Assembly: GCF_900109575.1 (NCBI RefSeq)
Contig: NZ_FOAF01000001.1
Location: 1,459,662 to 1,523,661 of the forward strand
Origin: Olivibacter domesticus
GTDB lineage: Bacteria > Bacteroidota > Bacteroidia > Sphingobacteriales > Sphingobacteriaceae
Length of the DNA: 64,000 bases
Direction of reading: 5' to 3'
Below are positions 45,242 to 54,040 of this stretch, one piece after another. How positions within the stretch are numbered: position 1 is the first letter of the stretch; each line of letters begins with the position of its first letter. The notes under the pieces are model-generated. The model did not search any database and was not told the origin of the DNA. It worked only from the letters and a program-made list of their open reading frames with translations. Made by a program: the position numbers and the translations under genes.

Positions 45242-45412
45242 AAGCATAGTATTGTCTATATTTCTATAAGCAGATGTATCAATAACGTAGATATAACGCC
45301 ATTCATTAGCGGTTATATTCTGCCTCCGAAACTTCAGTAGTAAAATACATCGTGGCATTGAATATGCCTTCAATTCATAAAGATTTTCCTTTAATAATTT
45401 AATACGCAATTT

Positions 45413-45516
45413 ATGTACACATTAGGAATTAACGCTGTATTCATGATTCGGCAGCTTGTCTTATTAAAGACGGCAAATTATTAGCCGCTGCAGAAGACGA
45501 ACGTTTAGCAAATTAA
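45413..45516 (+). pseudogene. Frameshifted N-terminal fragment of a carbamoyltransferase
   Basis: The ATG frame starts MYTLGINAVF and then a one-base deletion shifts it. The next frame continues HDSAACLIKDGKLLAAAEDE and ends at a TAA. Joined, this is the typical N-terminus of NodU/CmcH-type carbamoyltransferases (LGIN..FHDSAACLI.DG...AAAEEER). About 35 of the several hundred expected residues remain. The rest of the gene is missing. Confidence 0.8.
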
Positions 45517-45576
45517 AAGAAAAGCAAACAGGCCTATAAAAGGGTTGTTAATAAGACACATCTATTATTGAAAATT

Positions 45577-46407
45577 ATGTTGACGCAATTAACAAAATTA
45601 CCAGCACACGTTTTTGCTGTAAAAGCAACCGATAAGGTTACAGGAGAAGAACTTAAAGATGTATTAATACCAGGTCTGCAACGTTTGGTAGATAAATATG
45701 GAGAGATTTACTATCTACTTGTATTAGACACAAAAGTGAAAAACTTCACAACAGGAGCCTGGCTTCAGGATTTGATAGCGGGGATAAAACATTTCAAAAA
45801 ATGGACACGTATTGCAGTGGTTACAGATGAGGCGAATGTAGAAAAGTTTACGAATATGTTCAATTATCTGGCACCTGGTAATGCAAAAGGGTTTAAGCAT
45901 GACCAATTAAAGCAGGCAATTAGCTGGGTAAGCCAAAGAACCAAAGCTGAAGGTAAAACTATTACCGGACTAGCGGCCGGCCTGGTCGGCGCTATTGCAT
46001 TAAATGTGGTACATGAAACCCTAAAAAGAAGAATGGCTCATGCGCCAAGAATTGATCAGTTAGGTAAAGAAGCAATAGCTAAGTCTACAGATAAATTAGC
46101 CAACTACAAGCCCAGTGAAAAGAACTTGTATGCAGCAAGTCTCGCTTCGGATCTTGTGAGTAATTCGTTGTTTTATAGTTTGATCCCCTCTACCGATAAA
46201 AATGTACTTTGGGCAAAAAGTATTGTATATGGATTAGGTGCGGGCCTAGGAGCTGTTATTTTACCTGCTAAATTTGGGTTGAATGATCGGGGCGTAACTA
46301 AAACAACACAAACAAAAGGACTGACGATTGCTTACTATCTCTTTGGGGCGCTTGTGACGGCCGCTAGCTTTTCTATCCTGAAAAAATTGTCGAATAAAAG
46401 CTATTAA
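45577..46407 (+). CDS. SpoIIAA/STAS-like protein with a C-terminal membrane region
   Basis: A 276-residue protein from the ATG at 45577 (a TTG three codons upstream is possible). The N-terminal part (about residues 1-120) matches the SpoIIAA-like STAS/CRAL-TRIO fold: FAVKATDKVTGEEL, YYLLVLDT and WTRIAVVTDEA. The C-terminal part has glycine-rich hydrophobic segments (TGLAAGLVGAIALNVVHETL, YGLGAGLGAVILPA and YYLFGALVTAASF), probably membrane helices. The fusion links a small binding fold to a membrane domain; its role is unknown. It follows a carbamoyltransferase remnant. Confidence 0.75.
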   Translation: MLTQLTKLPAHVFAVKATDKVTGEELKDVLIPGLQRLVDKYGEIYYLLVLDTKVKNFTTGAWLQDLIAGIKHFKKWTRIAVVTDEANVEKFTNMFNYLAPGNAKGFKHDQLKQAISWVSQRTKAEGKTITGLAAGLVGAIALNVVHETLKRRMAHAPRIDQLGKEAIAKSTDKLANYKPSEKNLYAASLASDLVSNSLFYSLIPSTDKNVLWAKSIVYGLGAGLGAVILPAKFGLNDRGVTKTTQTKGLTIAYYLFGALVTAASFSILKKLSNKSY

Positions 46408-46434
46408 TATCAGCTTGGTTACTTTTTACTTGCG

Positions 46435-47235
46435 TTAGTCATTTTTTTTATCTACGGGAGCCTGCGTCTCGCCCATCTTGTCGGTGATGGCACTGTCTGG
46501 TGTGATATTGCCCATCGCCACTTGCATTTTATTTTTAAAGCCTGATATGACCATATCTTTACCCGCCATCAGGGCATCATAACCATCCTTTGCCACTTCG
46601 GCAGGATCTGCCATTTCACCTTCCTGCACAATTTTGGAAGCCTGCATCTCCGCTTTGTTAAAGAAATCTGTATCTGTAGCCCCCGGTAAAAGCGAAGTAA
46701 TCGTCACGCCGGAACCCTTTACTTCACTACGCACTGCTTCGCTAAAAAAGTGCACAAATGCTTTCGTTCCATGATAAACCGCTTGATAAGGACCTGGAAT
46801 CTTTCCTGCGATAGAAGAAAGATTTAGAATCTTTCCTTCACCCTTCAACACCATATCTCTTAAGAACATCTTCGTTAATGCAATACATGCGGAAATATTC
46901 AATTGAACAATGTCAAGCTCCTTCTGTAAATCGGTTTCGATAAACTCGCCATATACCCCTTGCCCTGCATCATTCACTAAAATATTTACCGCAATATCCT
47001 GCAACCTGATTTCATCGTAAATTTCAAGAGGTGCCTGCCTGTCGAAAAGATCCTTCGAAATGGTAATAACGTCCACGCCATATCTGCTAAGCTCCGCTCC
47101 TACCTTTTCCAAATCATCCAGGCTTCTTGCTATCAATATTAAATTATGGCCATCTTCGGCAAATAGCTTCGCAAGTTCGTATCCAATACCACTTGTGGCG
47201 CCCGTTATCAAGGTATAATTTTTTGATGTTTCCAT
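46435..47235 (-). CDS. SDR-family oxidoreductase (DltE-like)
   Basis: A 266-residue classical SDR. The cofactor loop is TGATSGIG, the structural motif is NDAGQG, Ser lies in NLSSIAG, and the catalytic pair is YHGTK. The extended C-terminus (about residues 225-266) is rich in Met and charged residues and carries no domain I recognise. It ends 28 bp from the convergent SpoIIAA-like gene. The substrate is unknown. Confidence 0.9.
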   Translation of the reverse strand: METSKNYTLITGATSGIGYELAKLFAEDGHNLILIARSLDDLEKVGAELSRYGVDVITISKDLFDRQAPLEIYDEIRLQDIAVNILVNDAGQGVYGEFIETDLQKELDIVQLNISACIALTKMFLRDMVLKGEGKILNLSSIAGKIPGPYQAVYHGTKAFVHFFSEAVRSEVKGSGVTITSLLPGATDTDFFNKAEMQASKIVQEGEMADPAEVAKDGYDALMAGKDMVISGFKNKMQVAMGNITPDSAITDKMGETQAPVDKKND

Positions 47236-47377
47236 GGGTTCTATAATTTATTTGTTATTATCCTTTCAACTATCCTACCCAAATAGCCCATTAAAATAAT
47301 TACAGAAAATTTTGGTGTGGAAGAGCATAAAACTGTGTTTTTTCTAAAAAAAGTACGTCATGCAACGGGATGGAAAT

Positions 47378-47407
47378 TTTGGCCCAGTTTTAATGGTGTC
47401 CTAAATC
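47378..47407 (+). promoter_or_regulatory. Recurring promoter-like box, copy 5 (orphan)
   Basis: TTTGGC, CCAG, TTTT, AATG, GTGTCC, TAAATC. It matches copy 3 at 23 of 30 bases. It points rightward, but the next genes downstream are on the minus strand, so no plus-strand gene is visible within 3 kb. Confidence 0.6.
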
Positions 47408-47521
47408 CTATTTAGCTTTGTATAGGTGGTTACGATTCATTTGTTTCTACTAGGCGGAGTGACCGACGTAAAATAGTAGGGTTACGGCGGCTATTGGATG
47501 GAAGAAATAAAAGCTAGACCC

Positions 47522-47884
47522 TTATGCACTCAAATGAAATTCTATCTGCTTTAATAAATCCGTTAGATCAAATGGCTTATTTATAAAATGCTGTGCGTTC
47601 ACTTCGTTCAGTGTTGCCCGTGAGTGGGATACAGCAGACATCAAGATCACGGGTATGTGACTATTAGAAGGGTTGGCTTTTATAGTCCGACAAACCTCCA
47701 GGCCGGTTCCGTCAGGTAACATAATATCAAGAAGAAATAAATCTGGCAGTTCGAACGGTAATGCGTCATTGAATTCAACGACCCTTGCATATGTTTTGAC
47801 CTCATAGCCAGATTCTGAGAGAAAGTATGCAATTATTTCTCTGATGTCATCATCATCTTCTAGGATAAATATGCACTTCTTCAT
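47522..47884 (-). CDS. Single-domain response regulator (receiver only)
   Basis: A 120-residue CheY-like receiver. The acidic pocket EDDDD is near residue 9-13, the phospho-acceptor Asp is in LLDIMLPDGTG, the switch Ser is in LMSAVS, and the Lys is in NKPFD. It has no output domain. It may serve the PAS histidine kinase encoded 1 kb away on the same strand, but a gene lies between them. Confidence 0.92.
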   Translation of the reverse strand: MKKCIFILEDDDDIREIIAYFLSESGYEVKTYARVVEFNDALPFELPDLFLLDIMLPDGTGLEVCRTIKANPSNSHIPVILMSAVSHSRATLNEVNAQHFINKPFDLTDLLKQIEFHLSA

Positions 47885-48014
47885 AACTATAAATTGTTTT
47901 ATATCAAATTATCTTATAATCCAATATACGATAAATATACATAAGAGGTTTGCTTTCAACGTTGATACCGAGCCATAGCCTTCAATGAAAGACAAAATTC
48001 GCACCGGCGGCGTC

Positions 48015-48776
48015 TTAAATAAGTTGAAAGGAGGCTCTCAGTTTTATTTCCACAACGTCACATCTTTTTGGTTGCATCAATGCATAATAAATACTTGCTG
48101 CTATATCTTCTGCCTTTAATACCGCTATCTTTTCAACGTTTTCCATCTGCTCAATAATTGGTAACTCTTCGATATCACTTCCCACCGCATCGGACTCAAT
48201 AAAGGTAACTTTTATCCCTTTCGTATTGATCTCCTTCCCTAGCGCCAAAGAAAATCCCTCAATGCCCGATTTAGTCGCTACAAGAACAGCGCTACTTCGT
48301 TCTTTTTCAGTCATAGCGCCAATATTGACGATATGGCCACTGCCTTTGGCAGCCATTCGTTTAACGGCCTCATGGGCATAGGCCATGTAGACAAATAAGT
48401 TGGTATTTAACAGGTATTGCCATTCGTCATAATCCTCTTCTATAATAGTGTTATAGGGTAAACCCGCATTATTCACTAAGATGTCAATAGGGCCTAAAAT
48501 GCGGTCTACTTCTTCGAATACACTTTTAATATCAGCATCTTCGGCAGCATCGGCCAATATGCCGTATATCGTTCCATCAGGAAATTTCATGCTGATTTGA
48601 TTTAACGCATCGTCGAGTTCAGGCAGCTGTCTACCAAAAATCATTACTGTTGCCTTATTCTCCACTAATAATGCTGCCGTTGCACGCCCAATTTCTGTGG
48701 TACCTTCCGTAACTAAAACAGCCTTGCCCGCGAGCGTTGTTAAATCTGAATACATCATACGTAAATTACTTAGCAT
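48015..48776 (-). CDS. Degenerate SDR-fold protein (probable pseudoenzyme)
   Basis: A 253-residue protein with the overall SDR layout (NNAG kept at IDILVNNAG). Key motifs are lost: the cofactor loop TGxxxGxG reads TEGTTEIG, and the catalytic YxxxK reads LVATK, with Leu for Tyr. The usual active-site Ser region reads NIGAMTE. The frame is intact for its full length. Either it is a structural or regulatory SDR relative, or it is decaying. Three ATGs near the start (48776, 48758, 48755) make the start uncertain. Confidence 0.82.
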   Translation of the reverse strand: MLSNLRMMYSDLTTLAGKAVLVTEGTTEIGRATAALLVENKATVMIFGRQLPELDDALNQISMKFPDGTIYGILADAAEDADIKSVFEEVDRILGPIDILVNNAGLPYNTIIEEDYDEWQYLLNTNLFVYMAYAHEAVKRMAAKGSGHIVNIGAMTEKERSSAVLVATKSGIEGFSLALGKEINTKGIKVTFIESDAVGSDIEELPIIEQMENVEKIAVLKAEDIAASIYYALMQPKRCDVVEIKLRASFQLI

Positions 48777-48936
48777 TTTATTTCAGACCGAGCAATTTCC
48801 ACGCCCCTTTCTAGTTACCTAATATTTTAATATTAGTTCAAAAAAAAGATGTATAAAAAATAATGTTGACAGCATTTCAACATTTCTCTAATTAGGGCAA
48901 TCTGATAGCAGTCTGTATCTCAAAGCGAGACACAGC

Positions 48937-50109
48937 TTATAGCACTTTTGGGATGCTAAAATAAAACGAACATCCAATGTCGTCTTCACATGTTAACCAC
49001 ATGCGTCCTCCATGGCGTTTTATGATCTCACACGAAACGTATAGACCAACCCCCATTCCAGAAGTATGATTTTCATGTTCAGGAACCCGGAAGAACCGGG
49101 TAAATATTTTTTTATGGTATTTAACCGGAATGCCTTTCCCCCTGTCTTTCACCATCACAATAAAGGAAGAAGAATTTTCTTTTAAGACGACTGTAATCTT
49201 GCTTTTTTGAGGCGAATACTTGATGGAATTGGTTAATAGATTAATGATAACCTGCTCGATGCGAATTCTGTCGGCTGTTACCAAGGTTTCCGAACAGCAG
49301 TTTTCATAGATGATTTCATGTGAATTGAAAATCATGTAGATGTTATGAATACATTCGGATAAAAGTTTATCCAAGTTAAAGAATGTTGGTTTAATCAGTA
49401 ATTTACCATTTTCCAGCTTAGATACGTCCAAAAGTTCCCCTACTAAATCATAGAGCTTGTCAATCTGCTGCATGGCTTTCTTTTTCATGTATTTACGATG
49501 CTCTTCATCCTTTTTTAAATCCATGCTCTGCATATACCATTTTAAAACGGTTAAAGGTGTTTTCAATTCATGACTGGCGGTTATCAAAAAGTCATCCTTG
49601 AATTTATTGAGTGCTTCCAAGCGGTTATTATAGATTTCTAACTGCTGATTTAACTGTACCTGTAGCGTAATATCACGTACTATTTTGGAAGCGCCAATGA
49701 TTTCGCCCTGACTATTCTTTAGCGGAGATATGGTTAAAGAAACAGGAATTTCCGTACCATTTGCATGTACTCTAACTGTTTCGAAGTGATGAACATGTTC
49801 CCCCCTGCTAATTTTCTCGACCATACGAAGTTGTTCTTCTAATCGAGCGGGTGGAACAAGCACCTGAATAGGCCGTCCCAACATGTCCTGTTCTTTATAA
49901 CCGAACATTTTTTCGGCTGCTTTATTCCAACTTAGCACACGGCCATCTAAAGTTTTACTGATAATAGCATCATCCGAGGAATCTACAATGGCTGATAAAG
50001 TAGCTCTTCTTATTTCTTCCTGCTCGTTGTCTTCCCTCATCCTAATATCGATGGTATCAGCAGGTTCATCCTGTCCATATTTTTCTAACCGTTTGGCATC
50101 TTTTTCCAT
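48937..50109 (-). CDS. Cytoplasmic PAS-domain sensor histidine kinase
   Basis: A 390-residue kinase without membrane helices. A PAS domain (about residues 35-155) includes DGRVLSWNKAAEKMFGY and the PAC-like IIGASKIVRDIT. A coiled-coil linker leads to HisKA with phospho-acceptor His180 in ASHELKTPLTVLKW. The ATPase domain has the N-box RIEQVIINLLTNSIKYS and the G-boxes DRGKGIP and GMGVGLYVS. The signal it senses is unknown. Confidence 0.94.
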   Translation of the reverse strand: MEKDAKRLEKYGQDEPADTIDIRMREDNEQEEIRRATLSAIVDSSDDAIISKTLDGRVLSWNKAAEKMFGYKEQDMLGRPIQVLVPPARLEEQLRMVEKISRGEHVHHFETVRVHANGTEIPVSLTISPLKNSQGEIIGASKIVRDITLQVQLNQQLEIYNNRLEALNKFKDDFLITASHELKTPLTVLKWYMQSMDLKKDEEHRKYMKKKAMQQIDKLYDLVGELLDVSKLENGKLLIKPTFFNLDKLLSECIHNIYMIFNSHEIIYENCCSETLVTADRIRIEQVIINLLTNSIKYSPQKSKITVVLKENSSSFIVMVKDRGKGIPVKYHKKIFTRFFRVPEHENHTSGMGVGLYVSCEIIKRHGGRMWLTCEDDIGCSFYFSIPKVL

Positions 50110-50332
50110 GTTTTTTTCAGCGTTAAACTAAATTTTGCTTACTAATTTTCCAACATTTCGTGTTAAAAAATGTTTGTGTATGGATAAAATTGTGAATAAG
50201 TAAAAAAACCACTCAAGATACTCGTTTAAACAGCCTTAGGCTGGTATCTGGCCTACCTTAAAACTAATTTTTTTAAATAAACGAGCTAAATTGAGCATAA
50301 TTTGAGAAAAAGAGAATAAATGAGAAATGTAA

Positions 50333-50545
50333 TTACTCATTACTATCTTTAGATTCATTATCATTTTGCCAGTCTTCCGTATTCTTGGGCAGGTCGTTGA
50401 GTTGGTCTTGCTGAGAATCTATACCACCTTCATAGGAAAGATCGCGGTCTTTCCGTTCCCCCTTATCTTCAGTTTTTTGCGCCTCCTTTTTTTTAAATGG
50501 TTTATCTCGCAGCGGAGATAAGCGCCTTTCTTTGCGTATAGCCAT
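50333..50545 (-). CDS. Small charged protein, unknown function (70 residues)
   Basis: A 70-residue highly hydrophilic protein (Lys/Glu/Asp rich; KKEAQKTEDKGERKDRD), probably disordered. It has no recognised family. It is divergent from the response-regulator gene at 50699. It could be a small stress or nucleic-acid-associated protein, but nothing in the sequence decides this. Confidence 0.55.
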   Translation of the reverse strand: MAIRKERRLSPLRDKPFKKKEAQKTEDKGERKDRDLSYEGGIDSQQDQLNDLPKNTEDWQNDNESKDSNE

Positions 50546-50698
50546 GTCTTTATAAGTATTTCAAATTCGAAAAATAACTAAATTGTACGAACACAAATCG
50601 TTCCAATTCCTGCTATCGCATTGCTTCATAAACTCCTCTTGAAAGTGAACAATTACGCTTTATTGCTGTTAGCTTATGTAAAATAGCGATTTTATCAT

Positions 50699-51349
50699 AT
50701 GATCAATATTATTTTGGTTGATGACCATTATATTGTAAGACAGGGTGTACGAACACTTTTGGAAACAGAATCTGATTTAACCATAATCGGCGAAACAGAT
50801 CAGCAAAGCGAGTTAATTCAACTACTTGAAAGTGATCAACCGATTGATGTGATTATGATGGATATCACAATGCCCGGAGTGGATGGAATTACCCTAACTA
50901 CAGCGATCAAAAGTGCACGCCCCCAGCTGCATATCATTATATTATCGATGATGGATCATGTAAAGTACGTAACGCAGGCTTTCGAGGCAGGGGCAGATGC
51001 TTACCTCGTTAAAAACGTTAGTCGGGACGAGCTCTTATTTGCCATCAAACATGTAGCGGAGGGTAACCAATACATCTGTTCAGAAATCAGCATGAAGCTA
51101 CTTTCGCAAGCTACTAACACTTATAAGCAACCACTTGCGGTGGAGGTCCTTGATCTGCATATCAATAACAGAGAAATGGAAGTGCTCGCCTTAACAGCCG
51201 ATGGCTTCACCAATCAGGAAATTGCCGAACGACTATTTACCAGTAAACGTACAGTTGAAGGTTACCGACAGAGCCTCATTGAAAAAACGGGTGTACGTAA
51301 TTCTGCAGCGCTGGTTAAATTCGCTTTCCAAAACGGTTTATTAACTTAA
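50699..51349 (+). CDS. LuxR/NarL-type response regulator
   Basis: A 216-residue response regulator. The receiver has the acidic pair Asp8/Asp9, phospho-acceptor Asp55 in MMDITMPGVDG, switch Ser83 and Lys105. The C-terminal LuxR-type HTH (about residues 155-216) has NREMEVLALTADGFTNQEIA and SKRTVEGYRQSLIEKTG. No sensor kinase is adjacent on this strand. The next gene encodes a degenerate relative. Confidence 0.94.
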   Translation: MINIILVDDHYIVRQGVRTLLETESDLTIIGETDQQSELIQLLESDQPIDVIMMDITMPGVDGITLTTAIKSARPQLHIIILSMMDHVKYVTQAFEAGADAYLVKNVSRDELLFAIKHVAEGNQYICSEISMKLLSQATNTYKQPLAVEVLDLHINNREMEVLALTADGFTNQEIAERLFTSKRTVEGYRQSLIEKTGVRNSAALVKFAFQNGLLT

Positions 51350-51521
51350 TGTTTTCCGTAACAGCTAAGGATCTTACGTATTAAAATTGCGTATTTACCG
51401 AACCCTCAAAACAGTATATCTACTGCTTTCGTATTTTTCTCGATAACTACCTTTGTTATTGTCAGATCGTTACTACCGTAACAAGCAGGTAATTAATCCA
51501 ATACATTATAACACATATAAT

Positions 51522-52163
51522 ATGAAAACCAAATTTGTAATTGCTGACAATAACCCCATCCGTCGAGATGGTATCCGTGCCATCTTAGAACAGGAAAATT
51601 TTGAGGTAACCTATACACAAAGCTGCCTGGAATCTTTGGAAGAACACTTAGGAGCAGCAGATATTGTTATTTGGGGTGCTGATGCGCAATCTCCCATCAA
51701 CAGTAATGTGATACGAACACTTCGGGATATTGCGCCCGACATTAAAGTGATGGTATTAGATAGCGATAATGGCTTATCCCCCGCCATAAAAGCTATTGGT
51801 GCAGGGGCTAATGGCTATATCACCCAAGGTGCTCAACGAGAAGAATTTCTTTTCGGTATTAACTATGTGTTGAAGGGTAAGAACTACATTGATCCTACAT
51901 TAACGATACGCCTCTTTAATAAGCTTACGGATTTTGAAGATCATCTCACAACACTCAATACAAATTTTGAACTATCTGACAGGGAGAACGAAATTCTGGA
52001 TCTGATGGTTTGTGGATATGCCAATAAAGAAATTGCCTATAAGTTATTTACAACCAAGCGCAATATTGAGAACCTACGGCAAAACCTGATTGTTAAAACG
52101 GGGGCAAAAGATAATTTAAGCTTAATTCTTTATAGATTACATAAAGAGTTTATAAGGGATTAG
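51522..52163 (+). CDS. NarL-type regulator with a degenerate receiver (atypical response regulator)
   Basis: A 213-residue protein from the ATG at 51522. The LuxR-type HTH (about residues 150-213) is intact: DRENEILDLMVCGYANKEIA and TKRNIENLRQNLIVKTG. The receiver has lost its chemistry: the acceptor Asp is Gly52, the Lys is Gln102, the switch Ser/Thr is Asp80, and only Asp9 of the acidic pair remains. It is therefore probably not controlled by phosphorylation. It follows a normal paralogue by 172 bp. Confidence 0.9.
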   Translation: MKTKFVIADNNPIRRDGIRAILEQENFEVTYTQSCLESLEEHLGAADIVIWGADAQSPINSNVIRTLRDIAPDIKVMVLDSDNGLSPAIKAIGAGANGYITQGAQREEFLFGINYVLKGKNYIDPTLTIRLFNKLTDFEDHLTTLNTNFELSDRENEILDLMVCGYANKEIAYKLFTTKRNIENLRQNLIVKTGAKDNLSLILYRLHKEFIRD

Positions 52164-52218
52164 CTAAAAATTTCCTGTAACATCTATCATCTATATATAA
52201 TAAATTAAATTCTTATTT

Positions 52219-52719
52219 ATGAAAAACCACCATGATCAAAGCATCGTTTTGAAAAAACTCTGCCTAACTGATGCGGAAGAATTCTTCCATTTGCACAGGC
52301 AGCCTGCCGTCTTTGGAACGTATATGCAGGAACTTAACATGAACGAAGAGGAAAAGCCTTTGGATTTCACGAAAAGACTTCTTTGGCTAAGCAAGGGAAT
52401 TTACTCCATTCGATTAACAGACAAACCCGAATTAATCATCGGCTCCGCACTCATTTATAAAGGAGGGAGCGAAAAGAATGAATTTTATTTTGGAGGTACC
52501 TTGCTACCGAATTACCATGGCAAAGGTATTCTATTGAAAGCTTTTGACCAAATTATTGAGCTTGCTAAATACTGTTATGGCATACCAGAAGTAAAGGTAT
52601 TTCTTAATGTTGTAAGCAAACAGGCAAATAGCACCATGGATAAATTAGGTTTCGTTAAGCTTTCCAAACAGAACGATCTCCTATATTATAAAAGCCTCTG
52701 GAAACACAGAATTGCATAG
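52219..52719 (+). CDS. GNAT-family N-acetyltransferase
   Basis: A 166-residue GNAT (RimJ/RimL-type) acetyltransferase. It shows an N-terminal VLKKLCLTDAEEFFHLHRQP start and a substrate-loop region. The acetyl-CoA segment LLPNYHGKGILLKAFDQII and the VSKQANSTMDKLGFVKL stretch are typical of the family. It may modify small amines or protein N-termini; the substrate is unknown. Confidence 0.88.
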   Translation: MKNHHDQSIVLKKLCLTDAEEFFHLHRQPAVFGTYMQELNMNEEEKPLDFTKRLLWLSKGIYSIRLTDKPELIIGSALIYKGGSEKNEFYFGGTLLPNYHGKGILLKAFDQIIELAKYCYGIPEVKVFLNVVSKQANSTMDKLGFVKLSKQNDLLYYKSLWKHRIA

Positions 52720-52796
52720 TTTAAACGAGCAAAGCTCTTAAGCCTGCGCGTATAACACGCTGACAGTTTAACTGTTTCTGCCATCTCCATCCACAT

Positions 52797-52970
52797 ATGT
52801 TAAAGAGAAACAGAAAAATAGCAGTATTTGCGGGCGTTCTTTTGTTTATAGGTTTCATGTATATCCGGCTGGCTTACATAACCATAAGCCAGGAGATCAG
52901 TGTTTATATGATTGGGATGGGTTTCCTCTTAATAGCTGTGGCAATAAGCCTTTTCATTCTTAAAATTTAA
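52797..52970 (+). CDS. Small membrane protein, 57 residues
   Basis: An intact 57-codon frame from ATG 52797 to TAA 52968-52970. It encodes a basic N-terminus (MLKRNRK) and two hydrophobic helices (about residues 8-22 and 36-56), so it is a small two-pass membrane protein. No family is recognised. A strong hairpin begins 4 bp after the stop codon, which supports a real transcription unit. Confidence 0.62.
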   Translation: MLKRNRKIAVFAGVLLFIGFMYIRLAYITISQEISVYMIGMGFLLIAVAISLFILKI

Positions 52971-52973
52971 AAA

Positions 52974-53008
52974 GTCGCCATAAAAGTTTTTCAAACTTTT
53001 ATGGCGAC
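52974..53008 (+). terminator. Perfect 16-bp hairpin after the 57-residue gene
   Basis: GTCGCCATAAAAGTTT and AAACTTTTATGGCGAC pair perfectly around a TTC loop. The position just after a stop codon suggests a terminator, but no clear T-run follows, so it may also stabilise a 3' end. Confidence 0.65.
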
Positions 53009-53034
53009 CAGCAGTTCTTAATAAAAAACCTATT

Positions 53035-53700
53035 ATGACAAAAAATAAAAAGACCAGCTTTTTATATAGAAATAGTCTTTCTATTGTATTTTTAGTTTTC
53101 TTTTTCGGCGCCTTACTTGCCCAAGCTTATTTTGGATGGAAAGAGCATAACCAAGAAATAGCTGAGTTTGGTGCTCCGCCATTAGGCTTATATGCTTACC
53201 TCAAAAGCGGTCATTTTATTTCAGCAACTTTTGAAAATTTTCAGAGTGAGTTTTTACAAATGGCGATGTATGTGATATTAACCGTATTTTTAAGGCAAAT
53301 AGGCTCAGCTGAATCAAAAGGTATTGATACGGAAGAGGACGTAGATAGAGAGCCGATGCCCGGGCCCCATGCTCCTGCACCAGTAAATAAAGGTGGATGG
53401 CGTTTAGCCCTCTATAAACACTCGTTATCAATCGCTTTTATTATACTTTTTATATTGAGCTGGCTAGGTCACTTGTACGGAAGCTTTAAAGACTATAACG
53501 TTGAACAACAGTTGAAACACGAACAAGTACTTGCGATAAGTGAATTTTTAAAAGAACCGATCTTTTGGTTTGAAACGTTTCAAAATTGGCAAAGCGAATT
53601 TTTATCGGTTGCTTCTATTGTGATTCTCACTATCTTTTTAAGGCAAAAAGGATCGCCCGAGTCGAAGCCGGTAGACACCCCACACCTGGAAAACGGATAG
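53035..53700 (+). CDS. DUF6766-like membrane protein with internal duplication
   Basis: A 221-residue membrane protein made of two similar halves: residues about 8-95 and 125-215. Each has NSLSIVFLVFF- or HSLSIAFIILF-type helices, a KEHN or KDYN turn, then FENFQSEFL or FQNWQSEFL and a VILTVFLRQ or VILTIFLRQ helix. A Pro-rich linker joins them. It fits the DUF6766 family; its function is unknown. Confidence 0.8.
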   Translation: MTKNKKTSFLYRNSLSIVFLVFFFGALLAQAYFGWKEHNQEIAEFGAPPLGLYAYLKSGHFISATFENFQSEFLQMAMYVILTVFLRQIGSAESKGIDTEEDVDREPMPGPHAPAPVNKGGWRLALYKHSLSIAFIILFILSWLGHLYGSFKDYNVEQQLKHEQVLAISEFLKEPIFWFETFQNWQSEFLSVASIVILTIFLRQKGSPESKPVDTPHLENG

Positions 53701-53766
53701 GTGATTGCGATCCCTTGGCAGGAAGACAATGGATCAATAAAATACTAATGATTAAAAATTTCAATC

Positions 53767-54000
53767 ATGAAAAACGAACAAGAAATTCTGGAGGTAACAA
53801 ACATCCAGTATTCGAAAAAAGAATTGGCCTACGGTGCGTTGGAGCTCAACATAAATGGCCATATTGACAATGAATATTATGAGACCACTATTGTTATTCA
53901 ATGTCCATTAGATGAAAATTCAGAAAATTTCAACAACTTATTAAAGGATGCTTTGGTGAAAGCGCGTGCGCGAACATCGCGATTAAAAGAGGGGTCCTAA
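53767..54000 (+). CDS. Small conserved-looking protein, unknown function (77 residues)
   Basis: A 77-residue soluble protein with beta-rich segments (ELNINGHIDNEYYETTIVIQCP) and a C-terminal amphipathic helix (FNNLLKDALVKARARTSRLKE). No family is recognised. It lies 66 bp after the DUF6766-like gene on the same strand and ends 32 bp before the shared terminator element with the convergent DUF892 gene. Confidence 0.62.
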   Translation: MKNEQEILEVTNIQYSKKELAYGALELNINGHIDNEYYETTIVIQCPLDENSENFNNLLKDALVKARARTSRLKEGS

Positions 54001-54040
54001 ATAAACAAGGTGTCAAAACCTAAGCTATCCGGCAAAAAAA

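Larger units (their letters stand above)
45087..45576. other. Intergenic region with recurring box and gene remnant
   Basis: This 490-bp stretch contains a copy of the recurring box (45212-45241) and, downstream of it, the frameshifted start of a carbamoyltransferase gene (45413-45516). No intact gene is seen. Confidence 0.6.

Noticed and set aside
50574-50620. Minus-strand TTGG...GTACAATTTAG upstream of the 70-residue gene as a box copy
   Set aside because: Spacing is off by one and most core bases differ from the consensus.
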